A DNA stretch of 64,000 nt from Diplodia intermedia. Taxonomy: Eukaryota > Ascomycota > Dothideomycetes > Botryosphaeriales > Botryosphaeriaceae. The stretch covers positions 107,992-171,991 of the forward strand of contig JAKEKT010000078.1 in assembly GCA_021495925.1 (NCBI GenBank), read 5' to 3'. The translations under genes were made by a program, and so were the position numbers. Of the stretch, positions 1 through 10,625 are shown one piece after another (positions within the stretch are counted from its first letter, which is position 1; the number at the start of each line of letters is the position of its first letter). Below the pieces are notes generated by a model. It did no database searches. It was given only the letters and a program-made list of their open reading frames with translations, and was not told where the DNA came from.

Positions 1-147
1 GGCTACTACGTCACTCCTGCTTCGCCTGGGTACAGTGTGGAGATGAAGGCGGAGAGCATGGAGAAGTTTGAGTTCCCTGGAAAGGACGGCGTCAGCTGGT
101 GGAAGAGCGCTGAAGCAAAGCCCATCCTGGAGGGTGACAGAATATAA
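1..147 (+). CDS. C-terminal end of an enolase-superfamily sugar-acid dehydratase (partial)
   Basis: The first base of the window is in frame with 48 codons ending at TAA 145-147; the rest of the gene lies to the left. The segment holds GYYVTPASPGYSVEMK and ends in KPILEGDRI. A 'GYY.(V/T)P..PGYS.EM' tail is typical of fungal mandelate-racemase/enolase superfamily proteins of the L-fuconate/L-galactonate dehydratase or ENOSF1 type, which dehydrate aldonic acids with Mg2+. The catalytic residues are upstream and cannot be checked, so the substrate is unknown and the family call rests on the tail alone. Confidence 0.55.
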   Translation, partial: GYYVTPASPGYSVEMKAESMEKFEFPGKDGVSWWKSAEAKPILEGDRI

Positions 148-171
148 ACTGGCGCGAGCCACGGAACATAA

Positions 172-661
172 TATCTGTTTAATGAAGAGAATATAAACAT
201 CACTCAACGCACCCTCTACCGAGGCGAAGATTTTGCTTACGTTCTTCATCCGCAAAAACCTAGACAACGCATTGAATCAGAGATTCACGAAAAGCTTTAC
301 CCAAGCATCGGGCTCTCCCGCGTCTCAGACTACGTCTACAATTCGAAAACTGGATTAGCTTTTCGAGCGTACCCAGGAATGAATATAAGCGCCTTGACTC
401 AGGGGGAAAAGCCGCCTTTTACTTTTGGGTGGAGCTACTACTGATATCGTATTATACGGTGCGATGGCCAGACAGAGAATGCTCAACCGAGCAAACTTGC
501 CGTCCTCCGAGCGTGTCTTGGTGTGTAATTTGATCGACATGGTGCAAGAACACGTGGGATGGAAACTAGTACTCAGCGGCTGCAATGACCATTTCACCGA
601 CCACGCTAAGACCTATGTTCGTACGCTACTTTTGGACCATGCATGGCAGAACACTGCATAA
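172..661 (+). pseudogene. Possible decayed coding sequence, family not recognised
   Basis: About 90 codons are open without an ATG from 172 to a TGA near 443 (protein-like, e.g. RGEDFAYVLHPQKP). A second frame from 425 to 661 gives 78 residues, beginning GGATTDIVLYGAMARQ and ending in ..LLLDHAWQNTA. The two frames overlap and no clean intron joins them. Composition looks more coding-like than the DNA that follows. It may be the 3' remains of a broken gene. I recognise no family and assign no function. Confidence 0.22.
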
Positions 662-2771
662 AGAGTGAAGTTAGCCCATGACCTCCACCACCGCATTCTT
701 TGCCTCTTTGAATGTTGCCAATACCCGTCCACCTGCCCTCCCTTTTCTCTCTCCCTCTCTCTCTCCACCCAAGACAATCTCTCCAATCTCGATGAGATTA
801 TCCTCCTCGGTCTCACCATCCATTGAAACCTGATATTTCCGCCAGCCCTCCGTACGAAGAACTCATCTGTTGCTTTGGCCATTCGTCGCTCTTGAAGATG
901 AGCTTACGCTTTTCTCTGGAGAATGACTGAACCTGCGGTCATCTCGCCCACATCCAGACAGAATCAGCGCCAAAGGGGTCTCCTTTGGCGCGATTTCCAA
1001 TTCAAGGTCTCACCCCAAGCGTCGAGTTGAAGGTGACGACATAGCCATTGGGACCTTCCACAGTGGCAATTTCCTCAGCCAGTAGGAAAACACGAACGTC
1101 TTAACTCCATTCGATAGCATGTCAATCATGCACTGGGATAGGCTGAAAGGTTCATCAAATCAATGATGCCCAATGTTGTGTTGATGAACACCAGGTCTCA
1201 GTCTGGCCAAACGAGATTGAGACTGCAACAGTCCCACCCGTACTCAACCAAACAACGAATATACCACACCATGATCGAACCCGCATAAAAGGTTCGAGTG
1301 CTTTTGTCCAAGAGCTGCATCAGGTCGGGCCAATTGTCGTCCCTGTTGCTGCCAAGATCCACAAGTCGGGGATTGACAAGCCGAAGAGCATAGATGAAGG
1401 CGCCGAGTTGGGCCCCTGCGTCTCTTCTTCATGCTGACCTGCCCTCGACGGTTCGTCCTTATTGAGGTCCACAAGCAGCTGGCCGTCGTGCTTGGCAGTG
1501 GGGTTCGTCATCTCTGTTGACTTTGTTGACTTGGCACTGACACCTGGCGTCGCATGGATCTCTGGACCCTCGGCCTGCTGGAGGTCAGAACACCGCCCAA
1601 CGCCATCACAGAGAGAACCATCGTTCGAAGGACCACGCGTCGCTTTGAGCCAGGTCAGTTGTGCGCTCTTCGCTCCTTCGTTAGCACGTCCATATCTCGT
1701 GGGAAGCTTTTGAACGGAGCAGCAATAAAGTCAGAGGATTCTTTTAGCGGGGTCGCCGACGAGGAAGACCCAGCCTATGAATCAACAGTAGCGAAACACT
1801 GAGAAGAAATTGGTTCTGGGGGACCGGTGCTCGTTGGAGTACCGGCGAGTAATCCACCGAAGTGTACCTATGAATTAACAGTGGCAAAATACTAAGACGA
1901 CGTTGGTTCTGGGGGACCGACACTCTTTGGAGTGACGGCCAGTGGTTCACCGGAGTGGACCGAAACGATTCACACTGAAGTGCACCGCTGATGGTGACAG
2001 TTTCCGTCTGTCAAGACGTCCGGCTAATGCTACCGGCAGCGACGAAGGAGCGGATCGAGAAGCTAAGCGCAGGGGAGGCACGCGTTGACCGGAAGGTGGG
2101 TGACGAGAGAAAAGAAGAGGAGGAAGAGAGCGAATCGGGGCCTATAAGTGAGTTTGCGGTGCACTTGAAGTTCCAAATGCCCATCTGCGAGGTTGCGATG
2201 CCCATTTTCCCCGGCGGCGATGTCCTTTCTCAAAGTTGCGGTGCCCGTTCGCAAAGCTGCGATGCCCAAATATTCTGGAACCTGCTGTGGAGGTTGTGTG
2301 GCCCTTCCACCCTCACTCCTTGCTACCGCTGTGTGCCCTTGATTCATGCATCATGATGTTCGTAGAAACCACCATCTCAAATGCGTTGGAATTGCTGTTG
2401 GTGAAGCACGACGAGCCGTCGTTGTCAGCAGAAGTTGAGATTCTGGTCCGCTGTCCGTGGAATATAGGATGTAGTCGGTTAGGTCTCTGGTCGTGTGACG
2501 TGTTTCGTTCTTGATCTTGGTACGCGCGACCCGACGCGTCCGTGGTGAGGTTGACGCGGTCGTGCTCTCGACGCGCTGCATCGCCGACGATGGGCCGACG
2601 GTGGTCCCTCGGCCACCCGTACTCACCGCGATCTCTGGTGCGGTGCGCTTTGCCCTGAATTCGGAGAAGCCCCACCCCGTCAGCAGCCCTACAAGACTCC
2701 CCTCCAGTTCCTACGCACCGGGCCCCACCAGACATCCGCCTTCGACCCGGCGCAGACCCAACGACGCGACG
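662..2771. other. Spacer with decayed sequence, no intact gene
   Basis: No open frame here has convincing coding character. On the minus strand between about 1511 and 700 a few short stretches look weakly protein-like, but they are cut by stops in all frames and may be an old inactivated gene. A polypyrimidine run lies at 740-770. The two-copy 93-bp repeat (1774-1959) is listed separately. The 2500-2771 part is GC-rich and is probably the promoter and leader of the histidinol phosphatase gene. Confidence 0.5.
1774..1959 (+). repeat. Two-copy 93-bp tandem repeat with RIP-type differences
   Basis: CCTATGAAT starts at 1774 and again at 1867, giving a 93-bp period. The copies share TTGGTTCTGGGGGACCG and a GGAGT..CGGC..GT tail. 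Many differences are transitions in CpA/TpG context (ATCAAC to ATTAAC, AACACTGA to AATACTAA, TAGC against TGGC), changed in either copy, as expected from RIP of a duplication. Confidence 0.75.
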
Positions 2772-3825
2772 ATGCCATTCTCCCACCACAGCCACTCTGG
2801 GCAGTTCTGCGCCCACGCCAAGGGCACGCTGGAGGAAATGATCCAGGCGGCCATCGCCAAAGGCTTCCACACCTTCGCGCTGACCGAGCACATTCCGCGC
2901 GGCGATGGAGACCTATACCCCGAGGAAGTGCGTACGTCTGGCTCTTGATGACGGGCGCGGAGGCGCGGCAGCGGTGAGGCTGACACGCGGGCTGGGGCAC
3001 GTCTAGACCTTGGACTCGGCAGGGCTCATGCAGCTCTTCGACGATTACCACCGTGAAGCAGTGCGGCTGCGCGAGGCCTACCGCTCGCAGATCCAGATCC
3101 TCATCGGCATGGAGACGGAGTGGATACGGGAGCCCGAGTCGCGGCAGTGGATCACAAAACTGCAGCACAAGTACGCCTTCGACCTGTTCATCGGCTCGGT
3201 GCACCACATGCACACGGTGCCCATCGACTTCGACAAGGCCATGTACAGCGAGGCGCGCACGCGGGCCGGGGGCACGGACGAGCGGCTGTTCGAGGACTAC
3301 TTCGATGCGCAGCTGGAGATGCTGCAGGCGCTGCGGCCGCCAATCGTCGGCCACTTCGACCTGGTGCGGTTGCTGAGCGATGAGCCAAACCGGAAGCTCC
3401 GGCAATGGGCAGGAGTCTGGCGCAAGATACAGCGCAATCTGGAATTCATCGCCGCTTACGGCGGCTTGCTGGAATTGAACACGGCCGGGCTGCGCAAGGG
3501 CTTGTTGGAGCCGTACCCGACCAGCGAGATCTGCGAGGTACGTGTCAGGCAGGACGTTTGTCCGGAGGGGGTCTAACGTTCTGATGCATGCCAGGCATTC
3601 TTGGGGCTCGGCGGGCGCTTCACGCTGTCGGACGACAGCCACCAGGTTGAGCACGTAGCCACAAACTACACGCGGCTGCCCGAGTTCCTCGACCGCGTCG
3701 GCATCCGCGAGCTGTTCTTCCTGCAGGCCGGGCGCGAGGGCGCAGATGCGCGCTTCCCAGGCATCTCGCTGGCGAGGGTCAGCGCGGCAGAGGTGGCAGG
3801 GCAGCTCGCGCAGCTCGACGCGTGA
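2772..3825 (+). CDS. HIS2: Histidinol-phosphate phosphatase, PHP family
   Basis: It hydrolyses L-histidinol phosphate to L-histidinol in histidine biosynthesis (cytosolic). Three exons, 2772-2927, 3007-3537 and 3595-3825, give 305 aa. Introns are 79 nt (GTGCGT..TAG) and 57 nt (GTACGT..CTAAC..CAG), both phase 0. PHP metal-site motifs appear in order: HSHSG (6-10), TEH (38-40), GMETEW (86-91), GSVHH (115-119), GHFD (167-170) and SDDSH (241-245). All expected His/Asp/Glu ligands are present, and length fits yeast His2 and S. pombe His9. The start is the first in-frame ATG directly before the HxH motif. A long open frame on the opposite strand is a codon-bias shadow. Confidence 0.93.
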
Positions 3826-4789
3826 AGGCGCGGGTTTCCACGACAGGCGGCGGGGGTTCGGTGCAGGCCGGGGGGCGGTGGAATGCGGCACGCGCAGGGC
3901 TTAGCTTCCGCGTGGGTGCTGAACCAGAAGGGGCAAATGTACGGTGGGAGCGTCGAGGGCGGACGAATGACAGTGGTGGGCATCCCGGCAGGCAGAGGGG
4001 GCGAGCACGGCAAGGCCCGCAGCGCCGCCACGCGCACGGTAGGAGCATTTCTAGCGACCGGACGACCCGGCAATTGGACCAGGCGATGACCCGTACCGCA
4101 GCGCTGGGTTGCCCCGAGAGCGGGGTGCTGCGCCAGCTGGGCTCCGCAGAGCGTGTGATGGGGCGCGCCGACGTGGCGCGCACCCCGGTGTTGATAAGGC
4201 GGTTGCGGGCCAGCCGAGCGCGCAGCAGAGCAGCTCCAGCAGCTCCAGCGGCGCTGCGAACGGGGCCCGCACGTGGGCTGCAAGCGGTGCGCTGGGCGGC
4301 GGTCGATCTCGCCCGCAGATCGCAGTGTGGTCGGCGTGTTCTCTCAGGCGGGCGCGCCCTGCGCCGCCATCGCTCCGACGTCTCCAATTGCAGCGTCGCC
4401 GCGGTTACACAGGCCGCAGCGCCCGCTTTTCGCTCGTCAACCGCGCTTCGTTGAAAAAGCACACTGCTCAGCATTGCTCCGCCCGTCGCCATTCGGCCAC
4501 CCGCGTCCAGCAAGTTGCTCGGCGGCTGCCCTGCGCGCGCCGCCCGCCCATTCGGCCGCCACGCGAGCGCGGGCACCAGAAGTCACGACTCGCCTCTACG
4601 TGATGGTACCATTCCACGCTGCCTCCTGACGTGATGCTCGACGTCCAATGCCCCAGCGCTGGCCGTGCCGCAGCTGCCCAAAGTGCCATTGCCCCAATAT
4701 AAAAGCCCCCGCCCTCGCCCGCCGCATCCGGCTCTGTACCCGTCAACCTTCTTCCAACCATCTCTCCCGCACCCCCAACCGCAGAAACA
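3826..4789. other. GC-rich spacer and FKBP promoter/leader
   Basis: No gene is supported. Long GC-rich frames run on both strands but have low-complexity Arg/Ala/Pro translations without family signal. The last 100 bases hold a TATA box and a pyrimidine-rich leader (CTTCTTCCAACCATCTCTCC) before the FKBP start. Confidence 0.6.
4698..4704 (+). promoter_or_regulatory. TATA box of the FKBP gene
   Basis: TATAAAA lies 86 bp upstream of the FKBP ATG (4790), followed by a C/T-rich leader, which is a normal fungal core-promoter layout. Confidence 0.6.
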
Positions 4790-5390
4790 ATGGCTGTCAC
4801 CAAGCAAACCCTGGCCCCGGGCAACGGCGTCGACAGGCCGCGCGCCGGCGACGACGTCACCATTGAGTACACGGGCTACCTGTTCGACGCCAGCGCCGCC
4901 GAGAACAAGGGCAAGAAGTGAGCTCCGCCACGGCCCTGCCTCCGGCTCACCCAGGCTGATGCCCAGTGCGACCAGGTTCGACTCGTCCATCGGCCGCGGC
5001 GACTTCAACGTCAAGATCGGAATTGGCCGCGTCATCAGAGGTCCGGTTCCCGCGGAGGCCCCTTTGCGCCGCGAGCACGAGGCTGACTTGGATCCAGGCT
5101 GGGACGACGGCATCATCGGCGCGGGCAGCAGCGAGGGCATGTCATTAGGCGAGAAGGCCACCCTGACCATCTCGAGGTACGTTCCTGGCCCGAGCAGAAC
5201 GCCCCATGACGCAGCTAACCAGAGCACGCCTCAGTGACTACGGCTACGGTGCCAACGGCTTCCCGGGTCACATTCCGCCCAACGCCGATCTCGTCTTGTA
5301 AGTCCCTGCCCTGCACCCGCTCTTTCGATGTTTTTCTGACACCTGGACAGCGACGTCGAGCTCAAGGCCATCAACGGCAAGCGTGCCTAG
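4790..5390 (+). CDS. FPR1: FKBP12-type peptidyl-prolyl cis-trans isomerase
   Basis: It is a small cytosolic prolyl isomerase that binds FK506/rapamycin. Five exons, 4790-4917, 4976-5040, 5098-5176, 5235-5297 and 5351-5390, give 124 aa. Introns are 53-58 nt: GTGAGC, GTCCGG (weak donor), GTACGT and GTAAGT, all ending in AG. One FKBP domain fills the protein: EYTGYLFD, KFDSSIGRGDF, the signature VIRGWDDGI with the pocket Trp, the YGYGANGFPGHIPPNADL flap with the pocket Tyr, and the last strand VFDVELKAI. The KKFDSS junction has a short insertion compared with yeast Fpr1. A partial copy of exons 4-5 lies 180 bp downstream. Confidence 0.95.
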
Positions 5391-5570
5391 GCTACGGGTT
5401 AGTTTTGCCTTCAGCCCACCCTTCCCTGTCCCCCTGTTCCAATCCAGGAACGCGCGGTTGTCGGCTCCCAAGCCGCTCCCGCGGCGCTTCTTGCGGCCTT
5501 CTGATGCCCCAAGCTTCTCCCGATCGCTGCAACCTGAGTGGCGGTGCTGACGGCCCAGTTCCTCCTTAGC

Positions 5571-5715
5571 GGCTTCCCCGGTCACATTCCGCCCAACGCC
5601 GATCTCATCTTGTACGTCCCCCTCCTGCCAGCTGTTTCGCTGGCACGTCTCGATGTTTTTTCTGACGCCTGGACAGCGATGTCGGGCTCAAGGCCATCAA
5701 TGGCAAGCGTGCTTG
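5571..5715 (+). pseudogene. Duplicated 3' end (exon 4 part, intron, exon 5) of the FKBP gene
   Basis: Bases 5571-5611 repeat the GGCTTCCCGGGTCACATTCC part of FKBP exon 4 with one or two changes. Next comes an intron copy, 5612-5676 (GTACGT..GGACAG, 65 nt against 53 in the original, sharing the CTCGATGTTTTTTCTGAC core). Then follows an exon 5 copy from 5677 (GATGTCGGGCTCAAGGCC). The Glu of DVELKAI is Gly and the stop TAG reads TGG, so the copy stays open to a TGA near 5847. CCTTAG sits just before the exon 4 copy and could act as an acceptor. It is either a dead tail duplication or an alternative 3' terminus; only transcripts can decide. Confidence 0.8.
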
Positions 5716-8700
5716 GGCGCTTCGCAGCTCTACGCATTCCCATCCATATCCGTGGGTGGTATTAGGCATTTCAGGAGCTCCGGGCGGAGGCCATGGTGTG
5801 CTCTTCGCTTTCTCCCTGCTGCTTTCTCTGGTGGAAAAGGACCATGATTGATACGTAAAAGTAGAACAACCCAAAAAAAAATTCATTTGCACTACGGTTC
5901 GCTCCCGCATGTAGTTCGCGCCAATTGCGGCTCAACGCCTCGCCAATTGCGTGATTTGCAGTCGAGCTCCTTGTTTCACTCGCCTTCACTTTGCTCGACT
6001 ATACGCGTAGCATTATTCGCACCCATCAATGCACACCGCATCTTTGATCTGACGTCATGCAAGGTATTCTGACATGGTTGAAGGAATGCGCTTGATTGCA
6101 GGGGGTCGGCTTGCGTCGATTCATTGAAGGCTCCAGCAGTTGGCAGCGATGAGGAGCGTAGCAGGTTGACGCGATGACTCCAAAAAGCTTGTGCTGTCAA
6201 TCCTTTGCCCGACCAGGCATCACGACACACTGCCGGGACTGTTCCACGGGAACGTTCCCGGATGCCCTGGGCCAGGTACGCCTGGGCCGATCATGGCGGA
6301 GTGGCGTCTTGGTGAAACTCACCGGCTGACGCATCTTGACAGCCGGCCACCCAGTCAGAAGGCGAAAATGGAGCAGCAGGTATGGATGTCTGGAGGCACG
6401 GAATGACTGCCCGCACACGGCTAGTTCCTTGCTCGGCCCAATGATCCGGTAGAATGCGGAAAAGCTACATGTCGTACAGCAACAAAAGTCACGCAATCGA
6501 CCTATCGGCGTGTGCAGTCAACCCGACGTCCCCGAGATTTCCGATTCGCACTATGCATGGATGGTACTTGTGGATTGTCCTTTTTTTTGTGACTGCTACC
6601 CGCTGTAGCCGCAGGAGTCAAGAATGCTGGTCAGTGCCCAGCCTCAACCAGAAGGACCATCCCAGCCGCGGAAGCGGGTTGGTATCGCTTGTCAGAGCAT
6701 AGCACAATCCAGATTTAGAATAGCCACCCACTAGGCCGCTACCGCATTGTGAAGCGGCTTGATAGACTTTATCACAACTGCCGACTCGCATTTCGCGTCT
6801 CTGGGCTTCGCGGCTATCGAGGGTAATGAGAAAAGAAAGGAACTGCATGGGACAGGAGACCTGTCGTATCGGGACACGAGGCCGGAAAAAGCAATGTTTC
6901 TTTCTCGTTTCTTTATCCCCCTCCGTTCAGGAGAGGATTTAAAGTGGACATCATGAGTCAACTTCCATACCATATCGTAAGCCATCCATGATTGCTTTTC
7001 TGCGTATGGGTGCCTTGTCCATTGGGTGGGTTGGCCGTCGAACTCCACCTCAAGTCGTTCCGGCCCTGGTAATGTGCTTATACAAACCGCTGTCACCATA
7101 GTATGTGTTGCATAGGCCCAACCCCATTCTTGCGAGGCGAAAAGAACAAGGCATTCGCGGCGGGATACTAGAAAGGTATAGTGCTACAGGGAGCGTGGTA
7201 TTCTTGGCTAACGGCGTAGTCCTTCGTCCGGGTCGGGTTCTGGTGGAGATCGACAAGCCCTTGTTGCCCGAGATCTTCCTTATCCCCAACAGTCGTTGCT
7301 GAGCTTGTTTACCATGGTTTGGTGATGGTCATTGGCAGTGGCTGCGTATTTTCGGGAGCTCACTTCACTAGTCATTGTCGCACAGCAGCAGTTTGACCCG
7401 TGGGGCAAGGCCGTGAAGAAAAAAACTGGTAAAATGCGACGACATCGGAAAACGCTGCATGAAAGTGTTGCGGAAGCGCGAGTGAGACGACGCATCCTGT
7501 GCCATAGCATCCCTCACTACGAAAATAGATTGCAGGCTCCTGCAACTCGACAGACCACGGGCCATTGGTGGGGAACGACTGCCACCTGGCGGGCAATAGC
7601 GTCCGCGTGAGACCGTGTTCCTCGCTAGGGGCTGGTGAGGATGGCACGTACATTGTAGATCGTTGGAGCTTGCATGCGTCGCCGATTCGTACCATGTCCC
7701 GATAGTGCAACCGCCTCACCCGCGACACGCACGACGTTTCTCTGTACGAAGCGTGATGGGTTGGAATACTTTCAGCCCATGCGCGCTGCCATTCCAATGG
7801 CGCAGCATCAGTGATCGGCCATCACGTCTCAAGATCCGAAGTGTAACTGGACCTTATTTAGCTTGGGATCAGCTAATCATAGAAGCCAGCTTTACCGGCC
7901 CGGCATGGTTCCACCATACCATGTGGTATTAGAGAATCTTTGATGCCCTCCAAGCTCGCCATTAGGAAAGCAAGGTATTTGCAGGCGTATGAAATTCGAA
8001 CTTGTGGCAATGTTTGCTCTTGTTTGCTTTGCCGCCGAGTTCGCGAATGCGCATTTGCAACGTGAGGGTTGATCATCACAGCATTGCATTTGGCGTGAGC
8101 CTCCTTAGACCCGTATTTAGTCCACACAATTGGTTTAGACTACGCAAGCTTCGCAACGTAAGAGTTTGCACTGCTAAACCTATATAGATTAACTACCAGC
8201 TACAACTCGTACCTTACTGAAATACCCAAATACCACACGCCTGGCCCAAATCCAGCTCTTACACCGAGTTTCTCCTTCAAAATATCATAACTTCAACTAC
8301 AACATTTGATAAGGACGTAGCTATCTACTAAAATGAAGACGATAATACTTCAATTACAACAATTATAACGTGTGCTGTCCAAGAAGTGGACTCGGCCAGG
8401 CGTGTGGTATTCAGTCATCTTAGTAAGGTACGAGTTGTAGCTGTTAATAGAGTGGTAGTACATGACCATAATTGGAAGTACTCGTTTATTTTAACCAAAC
8501 TGTTAAATAAATACCGAACCCTATGTTTGTCTTTAGTTACTTTTTGACCACCCTGGCTGGTGGTTGCCGTAGTATGATATGTATCTAAGCTGTTGGCTGG
8601 TTCTCGAGCCTCTGACGCCTTAACTGGAGAGCAAACGACAACACCAGCTATAAGAATACCGGCAGCAGACTATAAAGGCGTTCTTATATACGTACTAGTG

Positions 8701-9486
8701 CTTACTTCTATAACTTGAAAGGCGAATGATAGCGATTACAACTTGAGACGGCACAGCGATGAGGTCGTGATTGGGGAACTGAGTCGCGTGTATTAGGCTT
8801 CCATCTTAAAACACACGGGGATCTATACACGCCATTATAGCGGGCGACATAATAATTCAGCCCACCTGCAGCTGCTTTACAAAAAGTGTTGCACCATATT
8901 TACGCGGGTACTTGATTCAGTATCCGGACGCGATTGGCTGCATTTGAGACCAACGTCTACGGCCGGACAATGGATTCAAAAACCATTGTGGGAAGAGTGT
9001 AGCGTCCTTAATGGATCTAAGAGGGCTCAGACTTCTATCGCCTGCTGTGTTATCTGATGGTCAACGAGGCTGAATAGACTGAAAGACAGAGAAATGAGGA
9101 AATATGCTGGCTGCACATGCTAAAGTAGGGCACATAATCTATAGACTTGGCGCTGTTTCTTGTTACGTATCCACACGATGATCGAGGAGGCTTTGAAAAG
9201 TATACTGCGGAGTGACAGTCTATGTGGTTCTGTAACCGTAGGCCATGAAAAAGTATTGCACTCGTCTGTGCATGAAAAAGATTGGATTGAGGCAAAGAGC
9301 TTAGCACGATACTCACACAGACGTTGAGGTATGTGTCGGAAAGGTGAATTAGTTTTAACCAATCGCTAGACTTGGAAGAGCATAGTAGCGAAACCGTTTC
9401 AAGAATTTCTACTCAAAATACGTCCAATCAGGAAAACACTTTAGGAATGTCTCTACACTGGTCTGTTCATCGTCTCATGGGGCCGT
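5716..9486. other. Gene-free spacer of about 3.8 kb
   Basis: No open frame shows recognisable domains or a plausible exon-intron structure. GC content is lower than in the flanking coding DNA, especially from 8150 to 9100, where a MITE is found. It may be old RIP-altered repeat DNA. The right end is the 3' side of the minus-strand dehydrogenase gene. Confidence 0.55.
8196..8444. mobile_element. MITE-like element with about 50-bp inverted repeats and TA target duplication
   Basis: The left arm 8196-8246 (CAGCTACAACTCGTACCTTA..ACCACACGCCTGGCC) and the right arm 8394-8444 are reverse complements with a few mismatches and small indels. The 249-bp unit is flanked by TA at 8194-8195 and 8445-8446. 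The interior is AT-rich and has no coding capacity. A TA duplication plus terminal inverted repeats fits a non-autonomous Tc1/mariner/pogo-class element. No transposase gene lies in the window. Confidence 0.75.
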
Positions 9487-10625
9487 TCACGCATTTTGCC
9501 AGCCTTTGCCCAGAGTCTCGGCCACTTTGTTATCGCTCCAGTACCAGAGATTCTTTTGCAAGTCCTTGTCATTTGCCACAGTGCTGGTCTCTTCTTCTTG
9601 GGAGACGGGGACAAAATACTTCCCCTTCACGCCCTTGGACATTACGTCTGGGCTTGCTGCCAGATACATGGCCGTAGCTGCGGCTTCCTCTGGCGTGTGG
9701 CCAACTTGTTGGAAGACTCTCTTAGCTGCGGTGCCGACCAGGGTGCCGAACAAGTCTTTCCAGGAATCCCAGGCGTCGGTTGGGATGTTTCCCGGGAAAA
9801 ACGAATTCACATAGACGTTAGAGAGACCCATATTATCAAGCCGGCGAGCCAGCTCACGGGTGAAGAGGATATTTGCAAGCTTGGAGCGCGCATACCTCCA
9901 GAAGCTGTCCAGGGCGGCAGGGGACTTGGTAGGAGCAGGGGAGGTCAGCAGCGGCAGGCTAAGCTCCTGACAGGCCAGATGCAGCGAGGATGAGACTGTC
10001 AGGATGCGGGCTTGGCCATGTTCGGAGGCGGTCTTTTCAACAAGAGGCAGCAGCAGGTTTGTCAGGACAAAGTGACCGAGGTGGTTGGCGGCGAATTGAA
10101 GCTCAACGCCTTGGGGCGAGAGCTGATAGTCGGCTGACAGAGGAAGGGCGGCTGAGCGGCATTAGTCGCGGTGTGCTGACTGCATGCAAGCAAGCAGGAA
10201 AAACAAAAGCAGCGGGTACCGTTCAGGATGAGGATGTCGAGCCGGTCAAGACGGTCCAACAAGGCGCGGGCAGCGCGCTGCACGGCGTCCACGTCAGTCA
10301 GGTCGCAGCGAATGAAGTCGACGCGGCGGGCCAGGTCGCTGTCGGACAGGCCGTGTTTCTCGGACCACTCGGCCCTCGCGTCGGCGAAGCGGGACTCGGA
10401 GCGGGCGACGACATATATCTTGGCGGCGCCGTGCAGAAGCAGCTGGGCGCAGACCTCGCGGCCAAGGCCAGCGGAGCCGCCGGTGACGACAGCCACTCTG
10501 CCGGCCAGGTCGGGCGTGTCGGCGAGGGTGAAGTTGTGGGACGTCATGACACCGGCCATCCGAAGCAGGGCCAGCGGGTTGAAGGTGGGGAGGTGGGCGA
10601 CGGGGTTGAAGAGCAGCGGCGACAT
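9487..10625 (-). CDS. Short-chain dehydrogenase/reductase (retinol dehydrogenase-like)
   Basis: It is an NAD(P)-dependent oxidoreductase of the classical/extended SDR fold. Two exons, 10625-10220 and 10133-9487, give 350 aa; the 86-nt intron starts GTACCC and ends CAG. Seen: the cofactor motif TGGSAGLG (48-55), a DLTD loop, LILNA at the usual NNAG position (here NADY across the junction, so the Gly is replaced), VSSS with the catalytic Ser, and YARSKLAN with the YxxxK pair. The C-terminus EEAAATAMYLAASPDV is typical of fungal RDH/WWOX-like SDRs. An N-terminal hydrophobic stretch (about 4-24) could anchor it to a membrane. The substrate is unknown and no pathway partner adjoins it. Confidence 0.88.

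Noticed and set aside
2689..3891. 400-codon open frame on the minus strand over HIS2
   Set aside because: It is the codon-bias shadow of the histidinol phosphatase exons, crosses both introns, and its translation has no domain.
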